Positions 1 to 7,857 of a stretch of 64,000 nt of DNA are shown here, one piece after another. The stretch comes from Dolomitihabitans soli (GTDB lineage: Bacteria; Actinomycetota; Actinomycetes; Streptosporangiales; Streptosporangiaceae). Under the pieces are notes generated by a model. That model was not told the origin of the DNA. It worked only from the letters and a program-made list of their open reading frames with translations, and did not search any database. Both the position numbers and the translations under genes were made by a program. Position 1 is the first letter of the stretch; every line of letters begins with the position of its first letter. The stretch is taken from contig NZ_JAKNTW010000007.1 in assembly GCF_022213955.1 (NCBI RefSeq), positions 411,143 through 475,142 of the forward strand. Reading direction: 5' to 3'.

Positions 1-2
1 CC

Positions 3-1364
3 CTCGGCGGCAGCGCGCTCAACGTCGCCCTGCCCGAGATCACCAGGCAGACCGGGGCGAGCGCCGCGGCCGCGAGCTGGATCCTGCTGTCCTTCCAGCT
101 CACCACCACGGTCCTGATGGTCGCCTTCGGCCGCCTCGCCGACACGTACGGCAGGCGCACGATGTATCTGACCGGCCTGGCCACCTACACCCTGGCCAGC
201 CTCGCCGCCGGATTCTCGCCCGACCCCTGGGTGATCGTGGGACTGCGCGTGCTGCAGGCGGTGGGCACCGCGATGCTGCTGACCAACAGCGCCGCCCTCA
301 TCACCGACGCCTTCCCCCGTGCCAGGCTCGGCGAGGGCATGGGCGTCTACACCGCCTCGTTCTCCATCGCCCAGCTCGTCGGCCCCACGATGGGCGGGTT
401 CCTGGCCGACGGCCTCGGCTGGCGCTGGGTGTTCTGGTACAACGTCCCGCTCGGCGTCATCGGCCTGATCTGGGGGGCGATCGTGCTGCGCAAGGGGCGG
501 CCCGCGTCCCGTGAGCGCGGCCTCGACCTGCCCGGCAACCTGCTGGTGCTGATCTGCCTCGGCAGCCTGCTGCTGGCCCTGTCGGAGGTGAGCAGGCGCG
601 GCTGGGGCGATCCGCTCATCCTGGCCGGTCTCGCCGGGTTCGCGATCACGCTGCCGCTGTTCGTCCTGCAGGAGCTCCGTCACCGGCGGCCGGTGGTCGA
701 CCTGCGGATGTTCCGCGATCCCGCGTTCGGGCTCGGGACGCTGACCTCCCTGCTGAACTCCGCCTCGCGGGTCGGCGTGGTCTTCCTGCTGGCGCTGTTC
801 TTCCAGGCGGTCAACGGCGACGACCCGGTCACCGCCGGAGTCAAGATCCTGCCGATGGCGATCGCCGCGATGATCTTCTCCGCGACCTCGGGCTTCCTCC
901 AGCGGCTGATCCCGGCGCACACGCTCGCCGTACTCGGCACCGCGATGAAGACCTGCGGTCTCGGCCTGCTGCTGGTCACGATCTCGCCGGCCGTGCCCTA
1001 CCCCGTGGTCGCCACCGCGCTGGTGATCATCGGGATCGGATCGGGGATGTTCTTGCCGTCGAACACCACCGTGATCCTCGACGGGATGCCGTCCGACCGG
1101 GTGGGGATCGCCAACGCCATGCGGCTCATGCTGCAGAACACGGGCATGGTCGTGGGCACCGCCCTGGCGCTGTCGATCATCACCCTGCCGCTGCCGCCGG
1201 CCCTGCACGACCTCGTCTTCGCCGGCACGCTCTCCGAGGTCTCCGCCACCGCCACCGGGCAGCTCGTCACCGGCTACCAGTGGGCCCTGGCCTGCATGAT
1301 GTCGGTGTCGGTGCTCGCCGTCATCGCCGGCCTCGGCAGGCGCAGGGCCACCGGTCGCTCGTGA
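3..1364 (+). CDS. MFS drug transporter, DHA2 (EmrB/QacA-like), 5' end missing
   Basis: This is an integral membrane antiporter that probably exports toxic organic compounds using the proton gradient. The open frame runs in from the left edge with no start codon, beginning LGGSALNVALPE, which is the end of the first helix of DHA2 carriers. The loop after helix 2 holds the MFS signature GRLADTYGRR. About 450 residues are visible, with 12 or more further hydrophobic segments, in keeping with the 14-helix DHA2 group. It converges on the hydroxyproline operon, so it is not obviously part of it. Substrate is unknown. The family call is firm; a role in export rather than uptake is known for the family only. 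Confidence 0.85.
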   Translation, partial: LGGSALNVALPEITRQTGASAAAASWILLSFQLTTTVLMVAFGRLADTYGRRTMYLTGLATYTLASLAAGFSPDPWVIVGLRVLQAVGTAMLLTNSAALITDAFPRARLGEGMGVYTASFSIAQLVGPTMGGFLADGLGWRWVFWYNVPLGVIGLIWGAIVLRKGRPASRERGLDLPGNLLVLICLGSLLLALSEVSRRGWGDPLILAGLAGFAITLPLFVLQELRHRRPVVDLRMFRDPAFGLGTLTSLLNSASRVGVVFLLALFFQAVNGDDPVTAGVKILPMAIAAMIFSATSGFLQRLIPAHTLAVLGTAMKTCGLGLLLVTISPAVPYPVVATALVIIGIGSGMFLPSNTTVILDGMPSDRVGIANAMRLMLQNTGMVVGTALALSIITLPLPPALHDLVFAGTLSEVSATATGQLVTGYQWALACMMSVSVLAVIAGLGRRRATGRS

Positions 1365-1421
1365 ACCCGGAGCGCGGGCCCGGACATGAGCCCAGAGCGT
1401 GAACCCAGAGCGCGGGCCCGG
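1363..1421. repeat. 21-bp direct repeat between convergent genes
   Basis: Two copies of GAACCCGGAGCGCGGGCCCGG (second copy with one A for G) lie at 1363-1383 and 1401-1421. Each contains the palindrome CGGGCCCG, so the copies can also pair with each other into a hairpin. The first begins inside the stop codon of the transporter gene. It may serve as a bidirectional terminator; no T-tract follows. Confidence 0.6.
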
Positions 1422-1430
1422 GCGTGACCC

Positions 1431-2432
1431 CTAGAGCAGGAAGCCGGCCGGGAACGGGTCGCCGGGATCCAGGAAGTACTGCGCGGTGCCGGTGATCCAG
1501 GCCCGGCCGGTGATCTCCGGCAGGACGGCGGGCCGCCCGCCCACCTCGGTCTCCGCCACCAGCCTGCCGGTGAACCTGGTGCCGATGAACGACTCGTTGA
1601 CGAACTCCCGCCCCACGGGCAACGCGCCGCGGGCGTGCAACTGGGCCATCCTGGCGCTGGTGCCGGTGCCGCAGGGCGAGCGGTCGAACCAGCCGGGATG
1701 GATGGCCATCGCGTGCCGGGACAACCGCTCGTCGGAACCGGGCGCGACGAACTGGACGTGATGGCAGCCCCGGATGCCGGAGTCGAGCCGGTGCACCGGC
1801 TCGTCCTGCTCGTTGATCGCCGCCATGACGGCCAGCCCCGCGTCCAGGATCTGCTGCTTGTGCGCCCGGTCGAAGGGCAGGCCGACCGACTCGATGGGCA
1901 GGATGGCGTAGAAGTTGCCGCCGTAGGCGAGGTCGTAGTTGATCTCACCCAGCCCCGGCACCTTGACCGTCAGGTCCAGACCGGCGCTGTAGGAGGCCAC
2001 GTTCTCGATCGTCACGGCCCTCGCCGCGCCGTCCTCCACCTGGACGCGGGCCACCACCAGCCCCGCCGGGGTGTCCAGGCGGACGGTGGTGACGGGCTCC
2101 ACGACGGGCACCATGCCCGTCTCCACCAGTACCGTCGCCACCCCGATGGTCCCGTGCCCGCACATCGGCAGGCAGCCGGACACCTCGATGTAGAGCACGC
2201 CGTAGTCGGCGTCCTTCCTGGTCGGCGGTTGCAGGATCGCGCCGCTCATGGCCGAGTGGCCGCGCGGCTCGTACATCAGCAGGGTCCGCACGTGATCCAG
2301 GTTGGCCAGGAAGTACGCGCGCCGCTCGGCCATGGTCTCGCCGGGGATCACCCCGGCGCCGCCGGTGATCACCCTGGTGGGCATGCCCTCGGTGTGCGAG
2401 TCGACGGCGTGGTAGACGTGACGTGTCCTCAT
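1431..2432 (-). CDS. 4-hydroxyproline 2-epimerase (proline racemase family)
   Basis: Converts trans-4-hydroxy-L-proline to cis-4-hydroxy-D-proline in the cytoplasm, the first step of bacterial hydroxyproline breakdown. The 333-aa protein has both catalytic cysteines: Cys91 in MCGHGT and Cys254 in SPCGTGT. Two cysteines fit the epimerase/racemase groups; trans-3-hydroxyproline dehydratases have Thr at the second site. Context picks hydroxyproline over proline. The start ATG at 2432 overlaps the TGA of the upstream deaminase gene by 4 nt (ATGA). A longer open frame upstream exists but would overlap that gene. It is the last gene of a five-gene operon. Confidence 0.88.
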   Translation of the reverse strand: MRTRHVYHAVDSHTEGMPTRVITGGAGVIPGETMAERRAYFLANLDHVRTLLMYEPRGHSAMSGAILQPPTRKDADYGVLYIEVSGCLPMCGHGTIGVATVLVETGMVPVVEPVTTVRLDTPAGLVVARVQVEDGAARAVTIENVASYSAGLDLTVKVPGLGEINYDLAYGGNFYAILPIESVGLPFDRAHKQQILDAGLAVMAAINEQDEPVHRLDSGIRGCHHVQFVAPGSDERLSRHAMAIHPGWFDRSPCGTGTSARMAQLHARGALPVGREFVNESFIGTRFTGRLVAETEVGGRPAVLPEITGRAWITGTAQYFLDPGDPFPAGFLL

Positions 2433-3322
2433 CTCAGCCCTTCGGCCAGGACCTTCTCGGTGGCGGCGCGCACCACCGCCGCCTGCTCGGGCGTGAGCGG
2501 CAGCCTCGGCGGCCTGCACGCCCCGCCCTTACGGCCGGCGATGTCCATCGACAACTTGATGGCCTGCACGAACTCGGTCTTGGCATCCCAGCGGAGCAGC
2601 GGGTGCAGCGTCCGGTAGAGCGGCAGCGCCACCGCCAGGTCGCCCGCCTGCGCGGCCCGGTAGAGCGCCACGTTCGAGGCGGGAAGCGCGTTGGGATACC
2701 CCGCCACCCAGCCTACGACCCCGGCGATCCCCAGCTCCAGCAGCACGTCGTCGGAGCCGACCAGCAGGTCCAGGCCGGGAGCCAGCTCGGCCAGCTCGTA
2801 GGCGCGCCGTACGTCTCCGGAGAACTCCTTGACCCCGACGATCAGGCCCTCGCCGTGCAGCCGGGCGAGCAGCGCCGGCGTCAGGTCCACCTTGGTGTCG
2901 TAGGGGTTGTTGTAGGCCACGACGGGCAGTCCGGCCCTGGCCACCTCGCGGTAGTGCTCGACCACGGTCCGCTCGTCGGCCCGGTAGCCGTTGGGGGGCA
3001 GCAGCATGACGGCCTGGCAGCCCGCCTCCCCCGCGGCCTCGGCCAGCCGGCGCGCCTCCCCCGAGCCGTAGGCCGCCACGCCGGGCATCACCCGGTCACC
3101 GCCGGCCGCCTCGACGGCGGTGGTCAGCACCCTGGCCCGCTCCTCCGCCGTCAGGGTCTGGTACTCCCCGAGCGAGCCGTTCGGCACCACGCCGTCGCAG
3201 CCGCTCTCCATCAGCCACCGGCAGTGCGCGGCGTAGCCGTCGTAGTCGACCGACAGGTCGTCGTGCAGGGGCAGCGCGGTGGCGACGAGCACACCGTGCC
3301 AGGGCTTCTCTCTGACCGTCAT
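2429..3322 (-). CDS. DapA-family lyase, likely pyrroline-4-hydroxy-2-carboxylate deaminase
   Basis: A 297-aa (beta/alpha)8 enzyme of the dihydrodipicolinate synthase/N-acetylneuraminate lyase family. The Schiff-base lysine is Lys165 (VGVKEFSG) and the catalytic tyrosine Tyr137 (VVAYNNP); the GxxGE-type loop NGSLGE is at residues 49-53. In this operon the expected reaction is deamination and dehydration of delta1-pyrroline-4-hydroxy-2-carboxylate to 2-oxoglutarate semialdehyde. The start ATG at 3322 has GAGGAG upstream and overlaps the TGA of the FAD subunit gene by 4 nt. A lysine-pathway DapA role is unlikely because all neighbours belong to hydroxyproline use. The exact substrate is inferred. 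Confidence 0.85.
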   Translation of the reverse strand: MTVREKPWHGVLVATALPLHDDLSVDYDGYAAHCRWLMESGCDGVVPNGSLGEYQTLTAEERARVLTTAVEAAGGDRVMPGVAAYGSGEARRLAEAAGEAGCQAVMLLPPNGYRADERTVVEHYREVARAGLPVVAYNNPYDTKVDLTPALLARLHGEGLIVGVKEFSGDVRRAYELAELAPGLDLLVGSDDVLLELGIAGVVGWVAGYPNALPASNVALYRAAQAGDLAVALPLYRTLHPLLRWDAKTEFVQAIKLSMDIAGRKGGACRPPRLPLTPEQAAVVRAATEKVLAEGLR

Positions 3323-4653
3323 GGAGTCTCCTCGGGTTGATCGGCGAGATCGCCCAGCCGGATCGGCTGGGCGATGGGCCTGCGGGGAGGCTGCGGCGCC
3401 TCGCCCATGAGGCAGGCCACGGCGTAACCGCAGACACGGCCCTGGCACCAGCCCATGCCGGGCCTGGCCAGCAGCTTGATCGCGCGGGAGTCGAGCGCGC
3501 CGAGGTCACGGGCCTCGAGCACCCGCGCGTAGGGCACCTCCTCGCAGCGGCACACGAGTGTGCCGGGGCTCAGCCAGCCGCGCCAGCCGTCGCGCACCGG
3601 GTAGGCCCGCAGCAACGCCTCGGCGAACGCGGTCAGCCGTCTCCGCCGCCGGGCCAGCGCGGGCGCGGGCCGTGCCGTACGCCCGAGGTCCATCGCGACC
3701 GTACGGCCGGCGAGCAGGCCCTCGACCTCGGCCAGATCCGCGCCGCCCACACCGGTCGCCTCGCCCGCCGCGTAGACGCCGGGCACCGAGGTGCGCAGGC
3801 CGGCGTCCACCTCGACCACCGGGGAGCCGTCCACTCCGGGACGGGTGGCGCAGCCGAGCTGCACGGGCAGATCGAGCTGCGGGAGGAAGCCGTAGCCGAC
3901 GGCCAGCGTGTCGCACTCGACGGTCCGCGTGGCGAGCGGCCGCCAGTCGCGGTCGAGCCGCGCCACGGTCACATGGGTCAGCCCGGTGTCGCCGTGCGCG
4001 GCGATCACGGCCTGCCCCGCGTGGAAGGGCACCCGGTGCCGCAGCAGCTCCAGCGCGTAGCCGGTCGCCTCCGCGACCTTCGCGGGCGCGGGCCTGGCCC
4101 GGCGGGCGATGCCCGTGAGCCGGTTGGCCTCGTACACCCCGGCCACGTCCGCCCCCGCCCCGGCCAGCCCGCTCGCCACCGGCAGCAGGAACGGCCCGGT
4201 GCCCGCGACCACGATCCGCCGCCCCGCCACCACCCGGTCCCCCTTGAGGAGCGCCTGCGCTCCCCCCGCCGTCAGCACCCCCGGCAGATCCCAGCCGGGG
4301 AAGGGCAGCGACCGGTCGTGCGCGCCCGTGGCGATCAGCAGGCGCCGCCCCCGCACCGTGCGGGGCCGCTCGTCCCGCTCACCGGCCAGGCAGTGTACGG
4401 CCAGCAAGTCGTCCTCACGCTGCACGGTCCACACCCGGTGCCGGGCGAGGACCGTAGCCCGGCCGGCCACCGCCGCGCGCAGCCGGGGGAACCGGCCGCG
4501 CAGGGGTTCGGCGCTGTGCGGATGGCGGAAGTACTGCCCGCCGAGCCGGGGTCCGCCGTCGACCAGCGCGACCCGCAGGCCCGCCAGGGCGGCCGCGGCG
4601 GCTCCGGCCATGCCCGCCGGTCCGCCACCGATCACCACCAGGTCATACGTCAT
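3319..4653 (-). CDS. D-hydroxyproline dehydrogenase, large FAD/[2Fe-2S] subunit
   Basis: A 444-aa flavoprotein of the HcnB/OoxA/LhpF type, which acts in a heterotrimer or higher complex oxidising cis-4-hydroxy-D-proline. The N-terminal Rossmann motif is VIGGGPAGM (residues 7-15); a second nucleotide-binding glycine motif, VVAGTGPF, lies near 148-155. The C-terminal domain has Cys368-x-Cys370 and Cys403-x4-Cys408, the BFD-like [2Fe-2S] ligand set of this family. The start ATG at 4653 overlaps the preceding small ferredoxin-like gene by 4 nt. Known relatives pass electrons to the respiratory chain; the acceptor here is not shown. Confidence 0.82.
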   Translation of the reverse strand: MTYDLVVIGGGPAGMAGAAAAALAGLRVALVDGGPRLGGQYFRHPHSAEPLRGRFPRLRAAVAGRATVLARHRVWTVQREDDLLAVHCLAGERDERPRTVRGRRLLIATGAHDRSLPFPGWDLPGVLTAGGAQALLKGDRVVAGRRIVVAGTGPFLLPVASGLAGAGADVAGVYEANRLTGIARRARPAPAKVAEATGYALELLRHRVPFHAGQAVIAAHGDTGLTHVTVARLDRDWRPLATRTVECDTLAVGYGFLPQLDLPVQLGCATRPGVDGSPVVEVDAGLRTSVPGVYAAGEATGVGGADLAEVEGLLAGRTVAMDLGRTARPAPALARRRRRLTAFAEALLRAYPVRDGWRGWLSPGTLVCRCEEVPYARVLEARDLGALDSRAIKLLARPGMGWCQGRVCGYAVACLMGEAPQPPRRPIAQPIRLGDLADQPEETP

Positions 4654-4904
4654 CCGGAGGTCACCTCGTCGCCCGGCAGGGCCTCGGTCTGGCAGGCGCG
4701 CAGGGAGGGCGTGCCGTTGACGGTGACCAGGCAGTCGAAGCACACCCCGATGCCGCAGAACAGCCCGCGCGGGCGCCCGCCGAACCGGGTGGTGCGCCAG
4801 GACCGGATGCCCGCCGCGTGCAGAACGGCGCCGATCGTCTGCCCCTGCCGGGCGGGCACCGGCCCGCCGTCGAAGCTGATCTCGAATTCGGTCTCGTGTT
4901 TCAT
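4650..4904 (-). CDS. D-hydroxyproline dehydrogenase, small [2Fe-2S] subunit
   Basis: An 84-aa plant-ferredoxin-like protein. The cluster ligands are visible: Cys50-x4-Cys55-x2-Cys58 (FCGIGVCFDC) and Cys71. This compact (2Fe-2S)-binding form is the gamma-like subunit found beside HcnA/HcnB-type dehydrogenases such as the LhpB/E/F complex. The gene overlaps both neighbours by 4 nt (ATGA at each side), so its production is probably coupled to the two flavin subunits. It lacks the length of a [2Fe-2S] dehydrogenase domain of xanthine oxidase type. Confidence 0.82.
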   Translation of the reverse strand: MKHETEFEISFDGGPVPARQGQTIGAVLHAAGIRSWRTTRFGGRPRGLFCGIGVCFDCLVTVNGTPSLRACQTEALPGDEVTSG

Positions 4905-6022
4905 GAGGTCTCCCCGGCGAACCGGTCGGGCAGGAAGGGCCGCAGGTCCAGGCCGGTCTCGGCGCCGGTGAGGAGGCGGGCGACGAGGTGGCCGGTGGCG
5001 GGCGCGAGGCCGATGCCGGCGCCCTCGTGGCCGCAGGCGTGGTAGAGGCCGGGCGCTCTCGGGTCGGGGCCGATGACGGGGAGGTGGTCGGGGCAGTAGG
5101 GGCGGAATCCGCAGTAGGCGCGGATGAGGCGGGTGTCGGCCAGCACGGGGAACAGCTCGACCGCCTGGCGGGCCAGCGCGCGCAGCACGGGTATCGACAG
5201 GGTGCGGTCGAAGCCGACCCGTTCCCTGCTCGCGCCGATCAGCACGGTTCCGGACGGGGTGCCCTCCACCACGGCGCTGGACTCCAGGCCGGCCGAGTCG
5301 CTGGCCACGTTCGTCACGTAGGCGGCGGTGTAGACCTTGTGGCGGATCAGCGGCTCGGGCAGCGGCTCGGTGACGAGGACGAACCCGCGCCTGGGCAGGA
5401 TCGGCAGCGGAGCCCCCGCGAGTTCGGCGATCTCCCCGGCCCAGGTGCCGGCGGCATTCACCACGGCCGCGGCGGGGATCTCGGCGCGGTCGGTGCGCAC
5501 CCCGGTGACCCGGTCGCCGGAGCGGAGGAACCCGGTGACGGTCTCGCCTGTGCGCAGTTCCGGCGCGCCGTGCCGCAGCAGCCGCGCGGCGGCCAGCATC
5601 GGCTGGACCTGCGCGTCCTGCGGATAGAAGACGCCGCCGGCGAGCCCTGTGGCCAGGTGCGGCTCGTAGCGGGGCAGGTCCTCGGGGGCGACCACCTCGT
5701 GCTCGACCGCCTGCGCCCGCGCCAGCCCGGTGAGCGCCCGCTGCACCTCGCCGGTCTCGGCGACCACCAGCCCGCCCTTGGCCTCGAACTCGAAGCCGCC
5801 GAGCTCCGCCAGCTCCCGCCACAGGACGTTGGACAGCAGGGCCAGGTCGAGTTCGGGCCCCGGCTCCTTGTCCGAGACGAGCACGTTGCCCTCGCCCGCG
5901 CCGGTGGTGCCGCTCGCCACCGAGCCGCGCTCGACGACGGTGACCTCCAGGCCGGCGCGCGCCGCGTAGTAGGCGCAGGCCGCTCCGACGACCCCCGCGC
6001 CGATCACCACGACGTCCGGCAC
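4901..6022 (-). CDS. D-hydroxyproline dehydrogenase, catalytic FAD subunit (DAO family)
   Basis: A 373-aa glycine/D-amino-acid oxidase family flavoprotein, expected to dehydrogenate cis-4-hydroxy-D-proline. The FAD-binding motif VVIGAGVVGAA is at the extreme N-terminus, and the C-terminal FAD contact region is GCGHEGAGIG-like (CGHEGAGIGLAPA). I chose GTG at 6022 because AGGAGG lies 5-6 nt before it. GTG at 6028 is also in frame but directly abuts that ribosome site. This is the first gene of the operon, and its TGA overlaps the ATG of the [2Fe-2S] gene. The upstream AT-rich segment carries the likely promoter and operator. Confidence 0.84.
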   Translation of the reverse strand: MPDVVVIGAGVVGAACAYYAARAGLEVTVVERGSVASGTTGAGEGNVLVSDKEPGPELDLALLSNVLWRELAELGGFEFEAKGGLVVAETGEVQRALTGLARAQAVEHEVVAPEDLPRYEPHLATGLAGGVFYPQDAQVQPMLAAARLLRHGAPELRTGETVTGFLRSGDRVTGVRTDRAEIPAAAVVNAAGTWAGEIAELAGAPLPILPRRGFVLVTEPLPEPLIRHKVYTAAYVTNVASDSAGLESSAVVEGTPSGTVLIGASRERVGFDRTLSIPVLRALARQAVELFPVLADTRLIRAYCGFRPYCPDHLPVIGPDPRAPGLYHACGHEGAGIGLAPATGHLVARLLTGAETGLDLRPFLPDRFAGETS

Positions 6023-6028
6023 ACGCAC

Positions 6029-6068
6029 CTCCTAGTAATATGTCACATACCTTAGCGCGAAACGGGCA
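6029..6068 (-). promoter_or_regulatory. Candidate operator/promoter of the hydroxyproline operon
   Basis: An AT-rich island in GC-rich DNA contains the perfect inverted repeat TATGT-C-ACATA at 6039-6049. It overlaps the best -10 candidate (TATTAC on the minus strand). The TGT-N-ACA-type symmetry resembles sites of FadR-type GntR repressors, which often control amino-acid catabolism, but the regulator gene is not in the window. Confidence 0.4.
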
Positions 6069-6112
6069 CTCCGGGAAGACGGGGCGTCGGCGGGACCGCG
6101 GTCCCGGCCGCC

Positions 6113-6118
6113 TACGAT
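6113..6118 (+). promoter_or_regulatory. Extended leaderless -10 box of ctaA
   Basis: TACGAT fits the actinobacterial -10 consensus TANNNT and ends exactly 7 nt before the GTG at 6126, the geometry of a leaderless transcript. No ribosome-binding site precedes that GTG. Confidence 0.5.
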
Positions 6119-6125
6119 GTGTGCC

Positions 6126-7109
6126 GTGACCCGCCTCATCGACGTCCCACGCGACCGCGCGAGGACCCTCTTCCACTCGTTCTGGTCGCCCACCGCCGAC
6201 ACGGTGCGCCGCTGGGCGGTGACGGCGATCGTGTTCAACACCGTGATCACCGTGACCGGCGCCGTGGTGCGGGTCACCGGCTCCGGCCTCGGCTGCCCCA
6301 CCTGGCCTCGCTGCACACCCGACAGTTTCACCCCGGTCGCGCACCCCGAGCACTCGATGATGAACACGTTGATCGAGTTCGGTAACCGGCTGCTGAGCTT
6401 CGTGGTCCTGGTGGCGGCCGTCGCGTGCGTGGTGGCCGCCCTGCGGCTGGCCGCGCGCCGCCGCGACCTGGTGCGCCTGGCCTGGCTGCAACTCATCGGC
6501 GTCCTCTTCCAGGCGATGTGGGGCGGGATCGTGGTGCGTTCCCTGCTCAACCCGGTGACCGTGAGCGTGCACTTCGTGGTCTCCATCGGCCTGATCGCCG
6601 CCTGCTACGCCCTGTACGCGCGGTCGGTCGAGGGCGACGCCAAGCCGGTCGCGCTGGTGCACCGTCACCTCCGCACCCTCGGGTTCGCGCTGGTCGCGGC
6701 CGTGGCCGTGCTGCTGGTCGCGGGAGTGGTGGTGACCGGCACCGGGCCGCACTCCGGTGACGTGGCGGCCTCCAGGTTCGACTTCGACATCGAGACCGTC
6801 GCCCGGCTGCACGCCGACATCGTGTACGTCGTGGTCGGCATGACGTTCGCGCTGCTGCTCGGGCTGCACGTGACCGACGCCCCGGGCCGGGTCCGGCGGG
6901 CGGCGCTGCTGCTGTTCGGCGTGGAGCTCGCCCAGGGCGTCATCGGCTACGTCCAGTACTTCACGGCCGTCCCCGCGACGCTCGTCGCCATGCACGTGGT
7001 CGGCGCGACGCTGGTGTGGATCGCGACCCTCCGGGTGGTCTATATGATGCGATCATGTGGCCCGCTCGGGACCCCGGCCACGCAGCCGCTCGACGCCGTC
7101 CCCGTCTGA
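6126..7109 (+). CDS. ctaA: Heme A synthase, COX15/CtaA family
   Basis: Membrane enzyme that oxidises the C8 methyl of heme O to the formyl group of heme A for aa3-type cytochrome oxidase. The 327-aa protein has about eight hydrophobic helices. Heme-ligand histidines are seen in VSVHFVV, RLHADIV and VAMHVVG, and the ectodomain cysteine pair of the Gram-positive type is in GCPTWPRC. I prefer GTG at 6126, because a -10 box lies 7 nt upstream with no ribosome site (leaderless). ATG at 6117, three codons earlier, is the alternative. It is divergent from the hydroxyproline operon. Its partner ctaB lies 3 kb away on the other strand. Confidence 0.9.
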   Translation: MTRLIDVPRDRARTLFHSFWSPTADTVRRWAVTAIVFNTVITVTGAVVRVTGSGLGCPTWPRCTPDSFTPVAHPEHSMMNTLIEFGNRLLSFVVLVAAVACVVAALRLAARRRDLVRLAWLQLIGVLFQAMWGGIVVRSLLNPVTVSVHFVVSIGLIAACYALYARSVEGDAKPVALVHRHLRTLGFALVAAVAVLLVAGVVVTGTGPHSGDVAASRFDFDIETVARLHADIVYVVVGMTFALLLGLHVTDAPGRVRRAALLLFGVELAQGVIGYVQYFTAVPATLVAMHVVGATLVWIATLRVVYMMRSCGPLGTPATQPLDAVPV

Positions 7110-7166
7110 GGGACGCATCTGAGGGACCCGTGTGCGGAACCCGTCCGAGGAGCCCGTCTGAGGAAC
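7101..7166. repeat. Degenerate tandem repeat at the ctaA/sanA junction
   Basis: Five imperfect 12-15-nt units of the form CCCGTCTGAGGAAC follow one another. The first contains the ctaA stop codon and the last supplies the GAGG before the ATG at 7167. Units diverge by 1-4 bases. Confidence 0.5.
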
Positions 7167-7847
7167 ATGCGACTGCCCGCACGCGCCGTTCTGCGCCGCC
7201 TCTTCCAGTGCGCCGTACTGCTCAGCCTGCTCGTCCTCGCGCCGATCACCTGGGTCTGGCTCGCCAGTTCCGGCCACCGGGTCATCGCCGAGGAGACGCC
7301 GCGCTGGATCGAGGAGGTGCCGGCCGCGCCGGTCGCCCTGGTCCTCGGCGCGGGAGTCCGCGGCGAGCGGCCCACCCCCATGCTGGCCAGGCGTCTCGAC
7401 ATCACCGCCGCGCTCTACCACGCGGGCAAGGTCCGCGCGATCCTGCTGTCGGGCGACAACGGGCGTGCGGGCTACGACGAGCCGACCGTGATGCGCGACT
7501 ACCTCCTCGCCAAGGGCGTGCCCGGCGAGCAGGTGGTCCTCGACTACGCCGGCTTCGACACCTGGGACTCCTGCGTCCGGGCCCGGCAGGTGTTCGGCGC
7601 CCGGCGCCTCACCGTGGTCACCCAGGTCTTCCACCTGCCCAGAGCCGTGACGCTCTGCCGTACGGCCGGCATCGAGACGTTCGGGGTCGGCGACGACTCG
7701 GCCGGGCGGTGGTCCGCCACCTACGTCTACGCGATGAGGGAGTTCGTCGCCTCGGCCAAGGGGTTCCTGGACTCGGTGGTGCTGCGCTCGCAGCCTCGCT
7801 TCCCGGGGCCGCGGGAGACCTCGCTGGAGCACGCCCTGACCCGCTGA
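7167..7847 (+). CDS. SanA/YdcF-family (DUF218) membrane-anchored protein
   Basis: A 226-aa protein with one N-terminal membrane helix (about residues 12-34) and a DUF218 domain outside or at the membrane face. Family hallmarks are VLGAGVRGERPTP near residue 58, the LSGDNG turn, and TQVFHLPRA. E. coli SanA affects vancomycin exclusion and envelope permeability, but the biochemical activity of the family is unsettled. It follows ctaA on the same strand after 57 nt and may be cotranscribed. The function is only a family-level statement. Confidence 0.78.
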   Translation: MRLPARAVLRRLFQCAVLLSLLVLAPITWVWLASSGHRVIAEETPRWIEEVPAAPVALVLGAGVRGERPTPMLARRLDITAALYHAGKVRAILLSGDNGRAGYDEPTVMRDYLLAKGVPGEQVVLDYAGFDTWDSCVRARQVFGARRLTVVTQVFHLPRAVTLCRTAGIETFGVGDDSAGRWSATYVYAMREFVASAKGFLDSVVLRSQPRFPGPRETSLEHALTR

Positions 7848-7857
7848 GCGAGAGGGC

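Noticed and set aside
3..1364. Hydroxyproline permease
   Set aside because: DHA2 carriers are drug exporters and the gene is convergent with the operon, not part of it.
2429..3322. Lysine-pathway dihydrodipicolinate synthase (dapA)
   Set aside because: The family fold fits, but the gene is locked by overlaps into a hydroxyproline operon.
4905..6995. Very long minus-strand frame upstream of the [2Fe-2S] gene
   Set aside because: It is an antisense or out-of-frame extension across the DAO-family gene and ctaA; codon and residue composition are not protein-like.
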